From Bradyrhizobium canariense (GTDB lineage: Bacteria; Pseudomonadota; Alphaproteobacteria; Rhizobiales; Xanthobacteraceae), in the NCBI RefSeq assembly GCF_900105125.1, contig NZ_LT629750.1, forward strand, positions 6,847,001-6,911,000: a stretch of 64,000 nt of DNA, given 5' to 3'. Under the pieces are notes generated by a model. The model ran no database searches. It had not been told where the DNA came from and saw nothing but the letters and a program-made list of their open reading frames with translations. Positions 31,242-39,912 of this stretch are shown here, piece by piece. A program made the translations under genes and the position numbers. Position 1 is the stretch's first letter, and each line of letters opens with the position of its first letter.

Positions 31242-33338
31242 ATGGATTCGAAAGTCATGGACGTCCTCAAAGATCGGGTGCTCGAACTCGGGCCTAAGGT
31301 CGCCGAGAGCGGACCCTATCGCAATTTCAAGCTGACGCATGACGGCGACGGTATCGCCTGGCTGCTGTTCGATCGCGAGGGCGCCAGCGCCAACACGCTG
31401 TCGTCAGATGTCATTGAAGAACTGGACCTCGTGCTGGCGGCATTGGAAAGCCAGCGCCCCTCGGGCGTGGTCGTCCGCTCGGCCAAGACATCCGGCTTCA
31501 TCGCTGGCGCCGACGTCAACGAATTCCGTGGTGCGACCGATCCTCGCGTGGTGGAGACGGCGATCGGCCGCGCGCATGCGGCGATCGATCGTCTCGAAGC
31601 TTTGCGGATTCCGACCGTCGCGGTGATCCACGGCTTCTGCCTTGGCGGTGGTCTTGAAGTCGCACTCGCCTGCCAGTCGCGCATCGCGATCGACGGGGCA
31701 AGATTTGGTTTTCCGGAAGTGATGCTCGGCCTGCATCCCGGCCTCGGCGGCACCGCGCGTTTCACGCGACTGGTCAATCCGATGCAGGGGATGACGCTGA
31801 TGCTGACCGGCAGAACCATCGACGCCCGCAAGGCCAAATCGCTGGGGCTGGTCGATGCGGTGACGCAGGAGCGGCATGTCCGCAACGCCGTCAAGGATGC
31901 GATCTTCGGCCGCTTGAAGCGCGCCCGGCCCGGCGTTCTGAATACGATCCTGAATTTCACGCCGGTGCGCGGCTTTCTCGGCTCACGGATGCGCTCGGAG
32001 GCGGAAAAGGCCGCACCGCATGAGCATTATCCCGCGCCTTACGCGCTGATCGACCTCTGGGAAAAACACGGCGGCGACAAGGCCTCGATGCTGAAGGCCG
32101 AGAAGGCCTCGTTCGCCGATCTGATGGTGACGCCGACGGCGCAAAACCTGATCCGGGTGTTCTTCCTGCGCGAGCAGATGAAGAAGCTCGCAGGGACCGG
32201 CAACAAGATCGGCCATGTGCACGTCATCGGCGCCGGCGCGATGGGCGGCGATATCGCGGCCTGGTGCGCCAATGAGGGCATGCGAGTCACGCTCGCCGAC
32301 ATGAAGGCAGAGCCGATTGCGGGCGCGATGAAACGCGCGGCGGATCTGTTCGGCAAGATCCTCCACAAACGCACCGATGTCCGTGACGCGCTGGACCGGC
32401 TCATTCCCGACCTGGACGGCGAGGGGGTCCGCAACGCCGACTTGATCATTGAAGCGGTGCCGGAAAAGCTCGAGCTGAAGCAGAAGGTCTATGCCGGGCT
32501 TGAACCGAAAATGAAGGCGGGCGCGATCCTCGCGACCAACACCTCGAGCATTCCGCTGCAAGACCTGCGCACGACGCTGCAAAAGCCCGAGCGGCTGGTC
32601 GGATTGCACTTCTTCAATCCGGTGTCGCGGCTGCAACTCGTCGAGGTCGTGAGCCACGATGGCAGCGATCAGCAGATCCTGAAGGAGGCGCTGGCTTTTG
32701 TCGGCGCCATCGATCGGCTGCCGCTGCCGATCAAGAGCTCGCCGGGCTTTCTCGTCAATCGCGCGCTGACGCCTTACATGCTGGAAGCGATGCTGTTGCT
32801 GGATGAGAAGATCGACAAGGTCACGATCGACGCGGCCGCGAGAAAGTTCGGCATGCCGGTGGGGCCAATCGAACTGGCCGATCAGGTCGGGCTCGATATC
32901 TGCCTCGATGTCGGCGACATGCTGCGCTCGAAATTCGGCGATTCGCTGCCGCCGACGCCGGCATGGCTCCGCGACAAGGTCGCCAACGGCGAACTCGGCC
33001 GCAAGACCGGCAAAGGCTTCTATGTCTGGAAGGACGGCAAGGCCGACAAAGGCTCCGGTCCATCGTCAGAGGCGCAGCCTTCGGCTGACATAACCGATCG
33101 CCTGATCCTGCCGATGTCGAACGTCTGCGTCGCGTGCCTGCGCGAAGGCATCGTCGACAACGCCGACGTGGTCGATGGCGCCATGATCTTCGGCACCGGC
33201 TATGCGCCGTTTCGCGGCGGTCCGCTGAATTATGCCAGAACCCGCGGCCCCGAAAACGTGGTGTCGGCGCTGCGTGCGCTGGCGGCGAAATTCGGCGACC
33301 GGTTCACGCCGGATGCCGGCTGGGATAGTTTCAAATAG
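31242..33338 (+). CDS. Bifunctional enoyl-CoA hydratase/3-hydroxyacyl-CoA dehydrogenase (FadB/FadJ type)
   Basis: 698 residues. The N-terminal crotonase domain (about 25-215) has SGFIAGADVNEF, HGFCLGGGLEVALACQSRIA and FPEVMLGLHPGLGGTARFTRL with both catalytic Glu positions. The NAD-binding dehydrogenase domain starts near 325 with HVIGAGAMGGDIAAWCANEG, followed by ATNTSSIPL, LHFFNPVSRLQLVEVV (catalytic His region) and SPGFLVNRALTPYM. The C-terminal helical domain contains GFGTGYAPFRGGPL-type sequence. It hydrates enoyl-CoA and oxidises the 3-hydroxyacyl-CoA; with the thiolase it forms the trifunctional unit. AAGGAA lies upstream of ATG 31242. Confidence 0.92.
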   Translation: MDSKVMDVLKDRVLELGPKVAESGPYRNFKLTHDGDGIAWLLFDREGASANTLSSDVIEELDLVLAALESQRPSGVVVRSAKTSGFIAGADVNEFRGATDPRVVETAIGRAHAAIDRLEALRIPTVAVIHGFCLGGGLEVALACQSRIAIDGARFGFPEVMLGLHPGLGGTARFTRLVNPMQGMTLMLTGRTIDARKAKSLGLVDAVTQERHVRNAVKDAIFGRLKRARPGVLNTILNFTPVRGFLGSRMRSEAEKAAPHEHYPAPYALIDLWEKHGGDKASMLKAEKASFADLMVTPTAQNLIRVFFLREQMKKLAGTGNKIGHVHVIGAGAMGGDIAAWCANEGMRVTLADMKAEPIAGAMKRAADLFGKILHKRTDVRDALDRLIPDLDGEGVRNADLIIEAVPEKLELKQKVYAGLEPKMKAGAILATNTSSIPLQDLRTTLQKPERLVGLHFFNPVSRLQLVEVVSHDGSDQQILKEALAFVGAIDRLPLPIKSSPGFLVNRALTPYMLEAMLLLDEKIDKVTIDAAARKFGMPVGPIELADQVGLDICLDVGDMLRSKFGDSLPPTPAWLRDKVANGELGRKTGKGFYVWKDGKADKGSGPSSEAQPSADITDRLILPMSNVCVACLREGIVDNADVVDGAMIFGTGYAPFRGGPLNYARTRGPENVVSALRALAAKFGDRFTPDAGWDSFK

Positions 33339-33371
33339 CTATTTCAAGAAACGATTCGACGGGCCCCTGAT

Positions 33372-33806
33372 ATGACCGACACGCAAGCCGTTCACGCTCC
33401 GCTGAATAACGAAACGGAGCCGTGCGGCGATCTCTGCATCCGCACGCTGGCGATGCCGGCCGACACCAACGCGAACGGCGACATTTTCGGCGGCTGGCTG
33501 CTCAGCCAGATGGACCTCGGCGGCGGCGTGTTCGCCTCCAAGATCGCGAAATCCAGGACCGTGACGGTCGCGATCGAAGCGATGAACTTTCGCAAGCCCG
33601 TGTTCGTCGGCGATCTGGTTTCCGTGCATGCCAATCTGGTCAAGATCGGCAAGACCTCGATCACGGTCCGTCTGGAGGCTTGGGTTTTGCGCCGCAAGGA
33701 GATAAAGTCGATCCTGGTGACGGACGGCAATTTTACCTACGTCTCGATCGACGATCAGGGCCACCCGCAGATCATCAAGCAGGACGGCGCGCCGCTTTCG
33801 GCGTAG
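33372..33806 (+). CDS. Acyl-CoA thioesterase (hotdog fold, YciA-like)
   Basis: 144 residues. It contains the YciA/acyl-CoA hydrolase signature LAMPADTNANGDIFGGWLLSQMDLGGGVFASKIAKSRTVTVAIEAMNF, with the catalytic Asp in the NGDIFGGWL loop, and GKTSITVRLEAWVLRR. Such enzymes hydrolyse acyl-CoAs to free acids and CoA, often restoring CoA when beta-oxidation is overloaded. It follows the bifunctional enzyme by 33 bp on the same strand and probably ends that operon. Confidence 0.9.
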   Translation: MTDTQAVHAPLNNETEPCGDLCIRTLAMPADTNANGDIFGGWLLSQMDLGGGVFASKIAKSRTVTVAIEAMNFRKPVFVGDLVSVHANLVKIGKTSITVRLEAWVLRRKEIKSILVTDGNFTYVSIDDQGHPQIIKQDGAPLSA

Positions 33807-33836
33807 GCGTATCGTCCGGTGGCAACTAGCGCAGCC

Positions 33837-33940
33837 GTCATCACCCGCGAAAGCGGGTGATCCAGTATTCCAGAAACGTCAGTGATCGATCGAAAGGCCG
33901 CAGCGTACTGGATACCCCGCTTTCGCGGGGTATGACGGCC
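33837..33940. repeat. Family D intergenic repeat
   Basis: It begins GTCATCACCCGCGAAAGCGG and ends CCCGCTTTCGCGGGGTATGAC, the two ends inverted, with inner GATCCAGTA/TACTGGATA segments also inverted, so the whole 104 bp can fold into one long hairpin. It is the single clear copy of this type here, at the end of the beta-oxidation operon. Confidence 0.75.
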
Positions 33941-33941
33941 G

Positions 33942-33972
33942 GGTAGTGTCTCAGTTTGAATAAGACACTACC
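33942..33972. repeat. Perfect 10-bp inverted repeat
   Basis: GGTAGTGTCT (33942-33951) and AGACACTACC (33963-33972) flank an 11-nt loop. It abuts the family D repeat. No U run follows; it may be a transcript-end hairpin or a protein site. Confidence 0.6.
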
Positions 33973-34048
33973 AACGGACATCCTTGTCTGCGGAACCTTT
34001 GATCACCGTCTCCGTTGTATGCCCGGACTGAGGAACAGAGACCGGGCC

Positions 34049-34240
34049 ATGTCAGACAATTACATCATCGAAGTCGGCTCGCAGCCGGCGGGTATCGTCG
34101 TGCGCGATTCCGAGGGTTATCGCTTCTTCGCGGCTTCCCCCCGCTTCAACCGGATGGAAGGTCAGGTTTTTCGCAACGCACGCGAGGCCGAGCGTGCCGC
34201 CATTCGCCTTGCCAATGGCGGCATGACGATCGCGGCGTAG
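34049..34240 (+). CDS. Small conserved hypothetical protein (63 residues)
   Basis: 63 residues, compact and with mixed alpha/beta character: MSDNYIIEVGSQPAGIVVRDSEGYRFFAAS, then NRMEGQVFRNAREAERAAIRLANGG. The short beta-hairpin followed by an Ala/Arg helix is the pattern of many small rhizobial proteins of unknown function. ATG 34049 is chosen for composition; GAGGAA lies about 15 nt upstream, a little far, and ATG 34019 is an alternative. It lies 125 bp before glpR. Confidence 0.6.
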   Translation: MSDNYIIEVGSQPAGIVVRDSEGYRFFAASPRFNRMEGQVFRNAREAERAAIRLANGGMTIAA

Positions 34241-34365
34241 GACGGATAGCCTCTTAACGCTGATCCGACGTCGAGCGGTTCAAGCCGCTGCAATATGACT
34301 CGCGTGCGTTGACCGGACGCGAGAACCGCCGCACCATGGGGCACATTTTTTGCCTGAGGTGTGCT

Positions 34366-35196
34366 GTGGCTGGTCTATCCCACCGTCAATCCGAAATTCT
34401 CAACATCGCCCGCGCCTCCGGCCGGGTGACCGTGGAAGATCTCGCGCGGCGTTTCGAGGTTTCGGCGCAGACCATTCGCAAGGATTTGAACGATCTGTGC
34501 GATCAACGTTCGCTCACGCGGATTCACGGCGGCGCGATCATCGCGTCAGGTGTTGAGAATCTCGCCTATGAAGCCCGCCGGTTCGTGGCGGCCGACGAAA
34601 AGAGAGCGATCGGTGCCGCCGCGGCGTCGCGGATTCCCAACGGCTGCTCGCTTTTCATCAACATCGGCACCACGACCGAAGAGGTTGCCAGCGCGCTGAC
34701 CTCGCATGAGGACCTTCTGGTTATCACCAACAACCTCAATGTCGCGATGCTGCTGTATCGGCTTCCACGCATCGAGGTCATCGTCGCGGGCGGCGCCGTG
34801 CGCCGCGCCGACGGTGCCGTGATCGGCTCGACTGCGATCAGCCTGATCGGCCAGTTCAAGGTCGACTACGCCATCATCGGCGCCTCCGCGATCGACGAGG
34901 AGGGCGCGTTGCTGGATTTCGATTATCGTGAGGTCCAGGCGGCGCAGGCGATCATCGCCAATGCGCGCAGCGTGATGCTGGTCGCCGACTCAACCAAGCT
35001 GCGGCGCAGTGCCCCGGTCCGGATCGCCCATATCAGCCAGATCCAGACCTTCGTCACGGACGCGGCGCTGCCGCCGCGGCTTGCCAATATCTGCCACTCC
35101 CGCGGCATCGAGGTGGTCGAGGCGATGCCGGGAGCCACCCCTGATATCGACGAACCCGTTGGCGAACCGGTTCCGGCCACTGTCCCCACGAAATAG
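34366..35196 (+). CDS. glpR: DeoR/GlpR family transcriptional repressor
   Basis: 276 residues. The N-terminal DeoR helix-turn-helix is LSHRQSEILNIARASGRVTVEDLARRFEVSAQTIRKDLNDLCDQRSLTRIHGGA. The C-terminal sugar-phosphate sensor domain has NIGTTTEEVASAL, ITNNLNVAMLL and VMLVADSTKLRRSAPVRIAHISQI. GlpR proteins sense glycerol-3-phosphate. GTG 34366 is preferred because GAGG lies 6 nt before it; ATG 34336 is the alternative. It precedes glpD and the glycerol transporter by 95 bp and should repress them through the palindromic sites in that gap. Confidence 0.88.
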   Translation: MAGLSHRQSEILNIARASGRVTVEDLARRFEVSAQTIRKDLNDLCDQRSLTRIHGGAIIASGVENLAYEARRFVAADEKRAIGAAAASRIPNGCSLFINIGTTTEEVASALTSHEDLLVITNNLNVAMLLYRLPRIEVIVAGGAVRRADGAVIGSTAISLIGQFKVDYAIIGASAIDEEGALLDFDYREVQAAQAIIANARSVMLVADSTKLRRSAPVRIAHISQIQTFVTDAALPPRLANICHSRGIEVVEAMPGATPDIDEPVGEPVPATVPTK

Positions 35197-35201
35197 TTCC
35201 C

Positions 35202-35253
35202 TTTTCGGTTGCTTTCGTATTTGGTTGTGATTTAATCAAAACCGAAAGCGAAA
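35202..35253. promoter_or_regulatory. Probable GlpR operator region in front of glpD
   Basis: TTTCGGTT (35203-35210) is repeated inverted as AACCGAAA (35240-35247). A near-perfect 21-bp palindrome centred on TGATTTAATCA lies between them (35223-35243), and TTTCG-type hexamers occur on both sides. The AT-rich block lies 40-90 bp before the glpD start, where a DeoR-family repressor would act. Binding by GlpR is inferred from position. Confidence 0.55.
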
Positions 35254-35291
35254 TCGCCAAAACGAACTGGCGAGCGCCCGGGGGGACGTCT

Positions 35292-36836
35292 TTGGACCGA
35301 ATTTTCGACCTCGCTATCATCGGCGGCGGTGTCAACGGCTGCGGCATCGCACGCGATGCGGTCGGCCGGGGAAATTCTGTTTTCCTTTGCGAAATGAACG
35401 ATTTGGCGAGCGGTACGTCGTCGTGGTCGACGAAGCTCGTGCATGGCGGGCTGCGCTATCTCGAATATTACGAGTTCCGCCTGGTCCGCGAAGCGCTGAT
35501 CGAGCGCGAGATCCTCTGGCAGATCGCCCCGCACATCATCCGGCCGCTGCGGTTCGTGCTGCCGCATCACGCAGGCCTGCGCCCGGCCTGGCTGCTGCGG
35601 CTGGGACTGTTCCTGTACGACCATATTGGCGGCCGCAATTTGCTGCCGCCGACGCGCTCGGTCGATTTGACCCGCGACGAGGTCGGCCGGCCCCTGATCG
35701 CCAACCGCTACACCAAAGGTTTTGAGTATTCCGACTGCTTCGTCGACGACGCGCGGCTGGTGGTTCTGACCGCACGCGACGCCGCCGACCGCGGCGCCGA
35801 TATCCGCACCCGTTCACGCGCGGTCGAGATCCGGCAGGCCGACGGAATCTGGCACGTCACCGTCCAGAACAGTTTAACTGGTGAGCGCAGCACCATCGCC
35901 GCGCGCGTGCTGGTCAATGCCGGCGGGCCCTGGGTCGAGGACGTGCTGGCGTCGGGCGCGGGCGTCAATGCCAAGGCCAAGGTGCGGCTGGTGCAGGGTT
36001 CTCACATCGTCGTTCCGAAACTGTATGCGCACGACCGCGCCTACATGTTCCAGAACAGCGACGGCCGCATCGTGTTCGTCATTCCCTATCAGGAAGACTT
36101 TACGCTGATCGGCACCACCGATCGCGACTATCACGGCGATCCCGCCAAGGTGAGCGCCACGATGGAGGAGATCCAGTATCTCTGCGCTTCCGTCAGCGAA
36201 TATCTCGCCAAGCCAGTCAAACCTGCGGATGTGGTCTGGACCTATGCCGGCGTTCGCCCGCTGTATGACGACGGCGCCAGCGAAGCCAAGGCGGCGACCC
36301 GCGAATATGTGTTCGAACTCGACACGCCCGGCGGTGCGCCGCTGCTGTCGATCTATGGCGGCAAGATCACCACCCACCGCCGTTTGGCCGAGGAGGCGCT
36401 TGAAAAGCTCGCTTCCTATCTCAGGGGTACCAAGGCGCGCGAAGGCTGGACCGCCAAATCGCCGTTGCCCGGCGGTGACATGGACGTCTCGGCGGTCGCC
36501 GCGCTGACCGCAGAACTCATCCGCAGCTATCCGTTTCTGACGCCGGCCCACGCCAACCGCATGGCCCATGCCTATGGCACGCGCGCCAGCAAGGTGCTCG
36601 GCAACGCGAAATCGATCGCCGATCTCGGTCGGTCCTTTGGCGCGACCTTGACGGAAAGTGAAGTCAGGTACCTGATGTCATCCGAATGGGCCTGTACCGC
36701 CGAAGACATCGTCTGGCGGCGATCCAAGCTTGGACTGCGATTGTCCGCCAGCGAAATCGCCGCCATCGATGACTGGATTGCCGCGCATCGGCTCGTGCCT
36801 GAGAATCCCTTGCTGGAGGCGGGAGGGCGGACATGA
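35292..36836 (+). CDS. glpD: Aerobic glycerol-3-phosphate dehydrogenase
   Basis: 514 residues. The FAD-binding motif is FDLAIIGGGVNGCGIARDAVGRG, followed by LASGTSSWSTKLVHGGLRYLEYYEFRLVREALIERE, the GlpD fingerprint, and FVIPYQEDFTLIGTTDRDYHGDP. A C-terminal helical domain is present. It oxidises sn-glycerol-3-phosphate to dihydroxyacetone phosphate at the membrane, reducing quinone. The start is TTG 35292, with GGGGG 7 nt upstream; no ATG or GTG could retain the complete dinucleotide-binding motif. The stop overlaps glpS (ATGA). Confidence 0.94.
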   Translation: MDRIFDLAIIGGGVNGCGIARDAVGRGNSVFLCEMNDLASGTSSWSTKLVHGGLRYLEYYEFRLVREALIEREILWQIAPHIIRPLRFVLPHHAGLRPAWLLRLGLFLYDHIGGRNLLPPTRSVDLTRDEVGRPLIANRYTKGFEYSDCFVDDARLVVLTARDAADRGADIRTRSRAVEIRQADGIWHVTVQNSLTGERSTIAARVLVNAGGPWVEDVLASGAGVNAKAKVRLVQGSHIVVPKLYAHDRAYMFQNSDGRIVFVIPYQEDFTLIGTTDRDYHGDPAKVSATMEEIQYLCASVSEYLAKPVKPADVVWTYAGVRPLYDDGASEAKAATREYVFELDTPGGAPLLSIYGGKITTHRRLAEEALEKLASYLRGTKAREGWTAKSPLPGGDMDVSAVAALTAELIRSYPFLTPAHANRMAHAYGTRASKVLGNAKSIADLGRSFGATLTESEVRYLMSSEWACTAEDIVWRRSKLGLRLSASEIAAIDDWIAAHRLVPENPLLEAGGRT

Positions 36837-37912
36837 GCGTTGCCCTCGAACACGTCACCCGCGCCGTCGATGGGATTCCGACCATCCGCGATGTCTCGCT
36901 GACGCTGGAGCGCGGCACCTTGAGCGTACTGCTCGGCCCGACGCTGTCAGGCAAGACCTCGATCATGCGGTTGCTCGCCGGCCTCGACAAGCCGGCCACC
37001 GGCCGCGTCCTTGTCGACGGCAAGGATGTCACCGGCGCCGACGTGCGCCATCGCTCGGTGGCGATGGTCTACCAGCAGTTCATCAATTATCCCTCGCTGA
37101 CCGTCTATGAGAACATCGCCTCGCCGTTGCGCGTGCAAGGCAAGCCGCGCGCCGAGATCGAGAAGCGCGTGCAGGAGGCAGCGAGACTCCTGAAACTCGA
37201 GCCGTATCTGACGCGCACCCCGCTGCAATTGTCCGGCGGCCAGCAGCAGCGCACGGCGATCGCGCGCGCACTGGTCAAGGGTGCGGACCTGGTCCTGCTC
37301 GACGAGCCGCTCGCCAACCTCGATTACAAGCTTCGCGAGGAACTGCGCACGGAATTGCCGCGCATCTTCGAGGCCTCCGGCGCGATCTTCGTCTACGCCA
37401 CGACGGAGCCCTCCGAAGCCCTGCTGCTTGGCGGCAATACGATCTGCATGTGGGAGGGCCAGGTGTTGCAGGTCGGCGAGACCTCGAAAGTCTATCGTCA
37501 CCCCGACACCATGCGTGTCGCCCAGGTCTTTTCCGATCCGCCGCTCAACATAGTCGGGATCGAAAAGCATAATGGCTCGGTGCAGTACGCTGGCGGCGTG
37601 CAGGCGCCCGCCAGCGGACTTTACGCCGGTCTCGGCGATGGCGCCTACAATGTCGGCTTCCGCGCGCATCAGCTGGAGGTCGCCAACGGGATCGCCGGCC
37701 GCCATGCCTTTTCCGCCACCGTCACGGTGACGGAAATCACCGGCTCCGAAAGCTTCGTGCACCTCAATCGCGACGCGTCCAATTGGGTCGCCGTGCTGCA
37801 GGGCGTGCATGAATTTCCACCCGGGTACGTGCTGGACGCCGTGCTCGATCCGAACAATCTCTTCGTGTTCGACCCGGCTGGCCGCCTGGTCGCCGCGCCC
37901 GGCGCGATGTGA
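36833..37912 (+). CDS. glpS: Glycerol ABC transporter ATP-binding subunit 1
   Basis: 359 residues. Walker A GPTLSGKTS, Q-loop VYQQFINYPSLTVYENI, a canonical signature LSGGQQQRTAIARAL (Leu133-Gln137 onwards) and Walker B LVLLDEPLANLD are present, followed by a C-terminal TOBE-like regulatory domain. The H-loop His, normally in 'VTHDQTEA', is replaced: the segment reads ATTEPSEA with Thr191 at the His position. The gene order glpD-S-T-P-Q-U-V matches the characterised glycerol importer of Rhizobium leguminosarum. It starts inside the glpD stop (ATGA) with GGAGGG upstream. Confidence 0.92.
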   Translation: MSVALEHVTRAVDGIPTIRDVSLTLERGTLSVLLGPTLSGKTSIMRLLAGLDKPATGRVLVDGKDVTGADVRHRSVAMVYQQFINYPSLTVYENIASPLRVQGKPRAEIEKRVQEAARLLKLEPYLTRTPLQLSGGQQQRTAIARALVKGADLVLLDEPLANLDYKLREELRTELPRIFEASGAIFVYATTEPSEALLLGGNTICMWEGQVLQVGETSKVYRHPDTMRVAQVFSDPPLNIVGIEKHNGSVQYAGGVQAPASGLYAGLGDGAYNVGFRAHQLEVANGIAGRHAFSATVTVTEITGSESFVHLNRDASNWVAVLQGVHEFPPGYVLDAVLDPNNLFVFDPAGRLVAAPGAM

Positions 37913-37924
37913 GGGAAATGCAGC

Positions 37925-39010
37925 ATGGCCCGCATTGACCTCGTCGATCTCGCGCATTCCTACAGCGGCAATGACGCCGCTCCGGAATCCTTTGCATTGA
38001 AGCCGATCTCGATGACCTGGCGACAGGGCGGCGCCTATGCGCTGCTCGGGCCGTCCGGCTGCGGCAAGACCACGCTTCTCAATCTCATTTCGGGAATCGT
38101 GACACCGTCGCGCGGCCAGATCCTGTTCGACGGCGTCGATATCACACCGCTGTCAACCCAGAAGCGCAATATCGCGCAGGTGTTTCAGTTCCCGGTGATC
38201 TACGACACCATGACGGTCGGGCAAAATCTGGCATTTCCGCTGAAGAATCGCGGTCTGCCCAAAGCAGAGATCGACGCGCGGGTCGCCGAGATCGCGCATT
38301 TGCTCGACCTTGCCCCCTACCTCAAGCGCAAGGCGATGCGGCTGACGGCCGATGCCAAGCAGAAGATCTCGCTCGGCCGCGGCCTGGTCCGATCCGATGT
38401 CGCCGCGATCCTGTTCGATGAGCCGCTGACGGTAATCGATCCCGAACTGAAATGGCAGCTGCGATCGAAGCTCAAGGCGCTGCATCGCGAGCTTGATCTG
38501 ACGATGATCTATGTCACCCATGACCAGACCGAAGCTTTGACCTTCGCCGATACCGTTGTCGTGATGCATGACGGCCGCGTGGTGCAGAGCGGCACGCCGG
38601 CGGAACTGTTCGACAAGCCGGCGCACACTTTCGTCGGCTATTTCATCGGCTCGCCCGGCATGAACATTGTGCCCGCGCAAGTCAGCGGCCGCGAAGCCCG
38701 GATCGACGGCCACGCCATTGCGCTTGATCGCAGCTATGACCGGCTGCCGGCGGGCGCGAAGATCGAAATCGGCGTGCGCCCCGAATTCGTCGACGTCGCT
38801 CCGCCCGCGCCCGGCCTGATGTCGGCGAATGTCGAGCGGATCGACGATCTCGGCCGTGTTCGCTTCGCGCGCCTTCGCGTCGGGGATGTCAAATTTGCAG
38901 CGCGGGTGCCACCGGGATTTTCGATTCCGGGCGACGTCGCCGGACTGATCTTCGACCCGTCGCGTGTGCATGTTTACGCCGACAGTCTACTGGTCGAGGG
39001 GGCCGCGTAA
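37925..39010 (+). CDS. glpT: Glycerol ABC transporter ATP-binding subunit 2
   Basis: 361 residues. Walker A GPSGCGKTT, Q-loop VFQFPVIYDTMTVGQNL, Walker B AILFDEPLTVID and an intact H-loop YVTHDQTEALT (His199) are present. The signature is degenerate: LTADAKQKISLGRGL (from Leu140) replaces LSGGQ. This is the mirror image of GlpS, so the heterodimer can form only one full ATP site. A TOBE-type C-terminal domain follows (VGIEIGVRPEF region). The stop overlaps glpP by one base. The symbol follows the rhizobial system and is unrelated to the enterobacterial GlpT antiporter. Confidence 0.92.
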   Translation: MARIDLVDLAHSYSGNDAAPESFALKPISMTWRQGGAYALLGPSGCGKTTLLNLISGIVTPSRGQILFDGVDITPLSTQKRNIAQVFQFPVIYDTMTVGQNLAFPLKNRGLPKAEIDARVAEIAHLLDLAPYLKRKAMRLTADAKQKISLGRGLVRSDVAAILFDEPLTVIDPELKWQLRSKLKALHRELDLTMIYVTHDQTEALTFADTVVVMHDGRVVQSGTPAELFDKPAHTFVGYFIGSPGMNIVPAQVSGREARIDGHAIALDRSYDRLPAGAKIEIGVRPEFVDVAPPAPGLMSANVERIDDLGRVRFARLRVGDVKFAARVPPGFSIPGDVAGLIFDPSRVHVYADSLLVEGAA

Positions 39011-39912
39011 TGGACAAGACCGTCAACCAGAAGGCCTGGTTCCTGGTGCTGCCGGTGTTTCTGGTGGTGGCGTTCTCGGCCATCCTGCCGTTGATGACGG
39101 TGGTGAACTATTCGATGCAGGACACCTTCGGCAACAACCAGTTCTTCTGGAACGGCGTCGGCTGGTTCAAGGAATTGCTCGATCCATCGACCGATCTCGG
39201 CAGCCGGTTTTTTGCCTCGCTGTGGCGCAATTTGTTCTTCTCGGCCGTGATCCTCGCGATCGAGGTCCCGCTTGGAATTCTGGTCGCGCTCTCGATGCCG
39301 CGCCAGGGCTGGACGGTCGCGGCCTGCCTCGTGATCCTGGCATTGCCGCTGCTGATTCCATGGAACGTGGTCGGCACCATCTGGCAGATTTTCGGCCGGC
39401 CCGACATCGGTCTGCTGGGCTATGTGCTGAACGGCATCGGCATCAACTACAATTATGTGTCGAACGAATTTGATGCATGGGCCACCGTCATCGTCATGGA
39501 CGTCTGGCACTGGACCAGTCTCGTCGCGCTGTTGTGCTATGCCGGGCTGAAATCGATTCCCGATGCCTATTACCAGGCGGCGCAGATCGACGGCGCCTCG
39601 CGCTGGGCGGTGTTCACCGCCATCCAGCTTCCGAAGATGCATCGCGTGCTGCTGATCGCGGTGCTGCTGCGCTTCATGGACAGTTTCATGATCTACACCG
39701 AGCCGTTCGTGGTGACCGGCGGCGGTCCGGGCAATTCAACGACATTCATTTCGATCGAACTGGTCAAGATCGCGCTCGGGCAATTCGATCTCGGCAAGGC
39801 CGCCGCGCTGTCGCTGGTCTACAACCTGATCATCATCATCGTGTGCTGGGTGTTCTACACCATCATGACCAATGCCGGCGCCGAACGCCAGCCCAACAAG
39901 GGAGTCGCCTGA
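39010..39912 (+). CDS. glpP: Glycerol ABC transporter permease 1
   Basis: 300 residues with six hydrophobic helices, the first in KAWFLVLPVFLVVAFSAILPLMTVVNYSMQD. The MalF-type EAA loop is visible as YYQAAQIDGASRWAVFTAIQLPKM, the contact point with the ATPases. It builds the inner-membrane channel with the second permease. ATG 39010 overlaps the glpT TAA by one base, and GAGGGGG lies upstream. Its stop in turn overlaps the start of glpQ (TGATG). Confidence 0.92.
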   Translation: MDKTVNQKAWFLVLPVFLVVAFSAILPLMTVVNYSMQDTFGNNQFFWNGVGWFKELLDPSTDLGSRFFASLWRNLFFSAVILAIEVPLGILVALSMPRQGWTVAACLVILALPLLIPWNVVGTIWQIFGRPDIGLLGYVLNGIGINYNYVSNEFDAWATVIVMDVWHWTSLVALLCYAGLKSIPDAYYQAAQIDGASRWAVFTAIQLPKMHRVLLIAVLLRFMDSFMIYTEPFVVTGGGPGNSTTFISIELVKIALGQFDLGKAAALSLVYNLIIIIVCWVFYTIMTNAGAERQPNKGVA

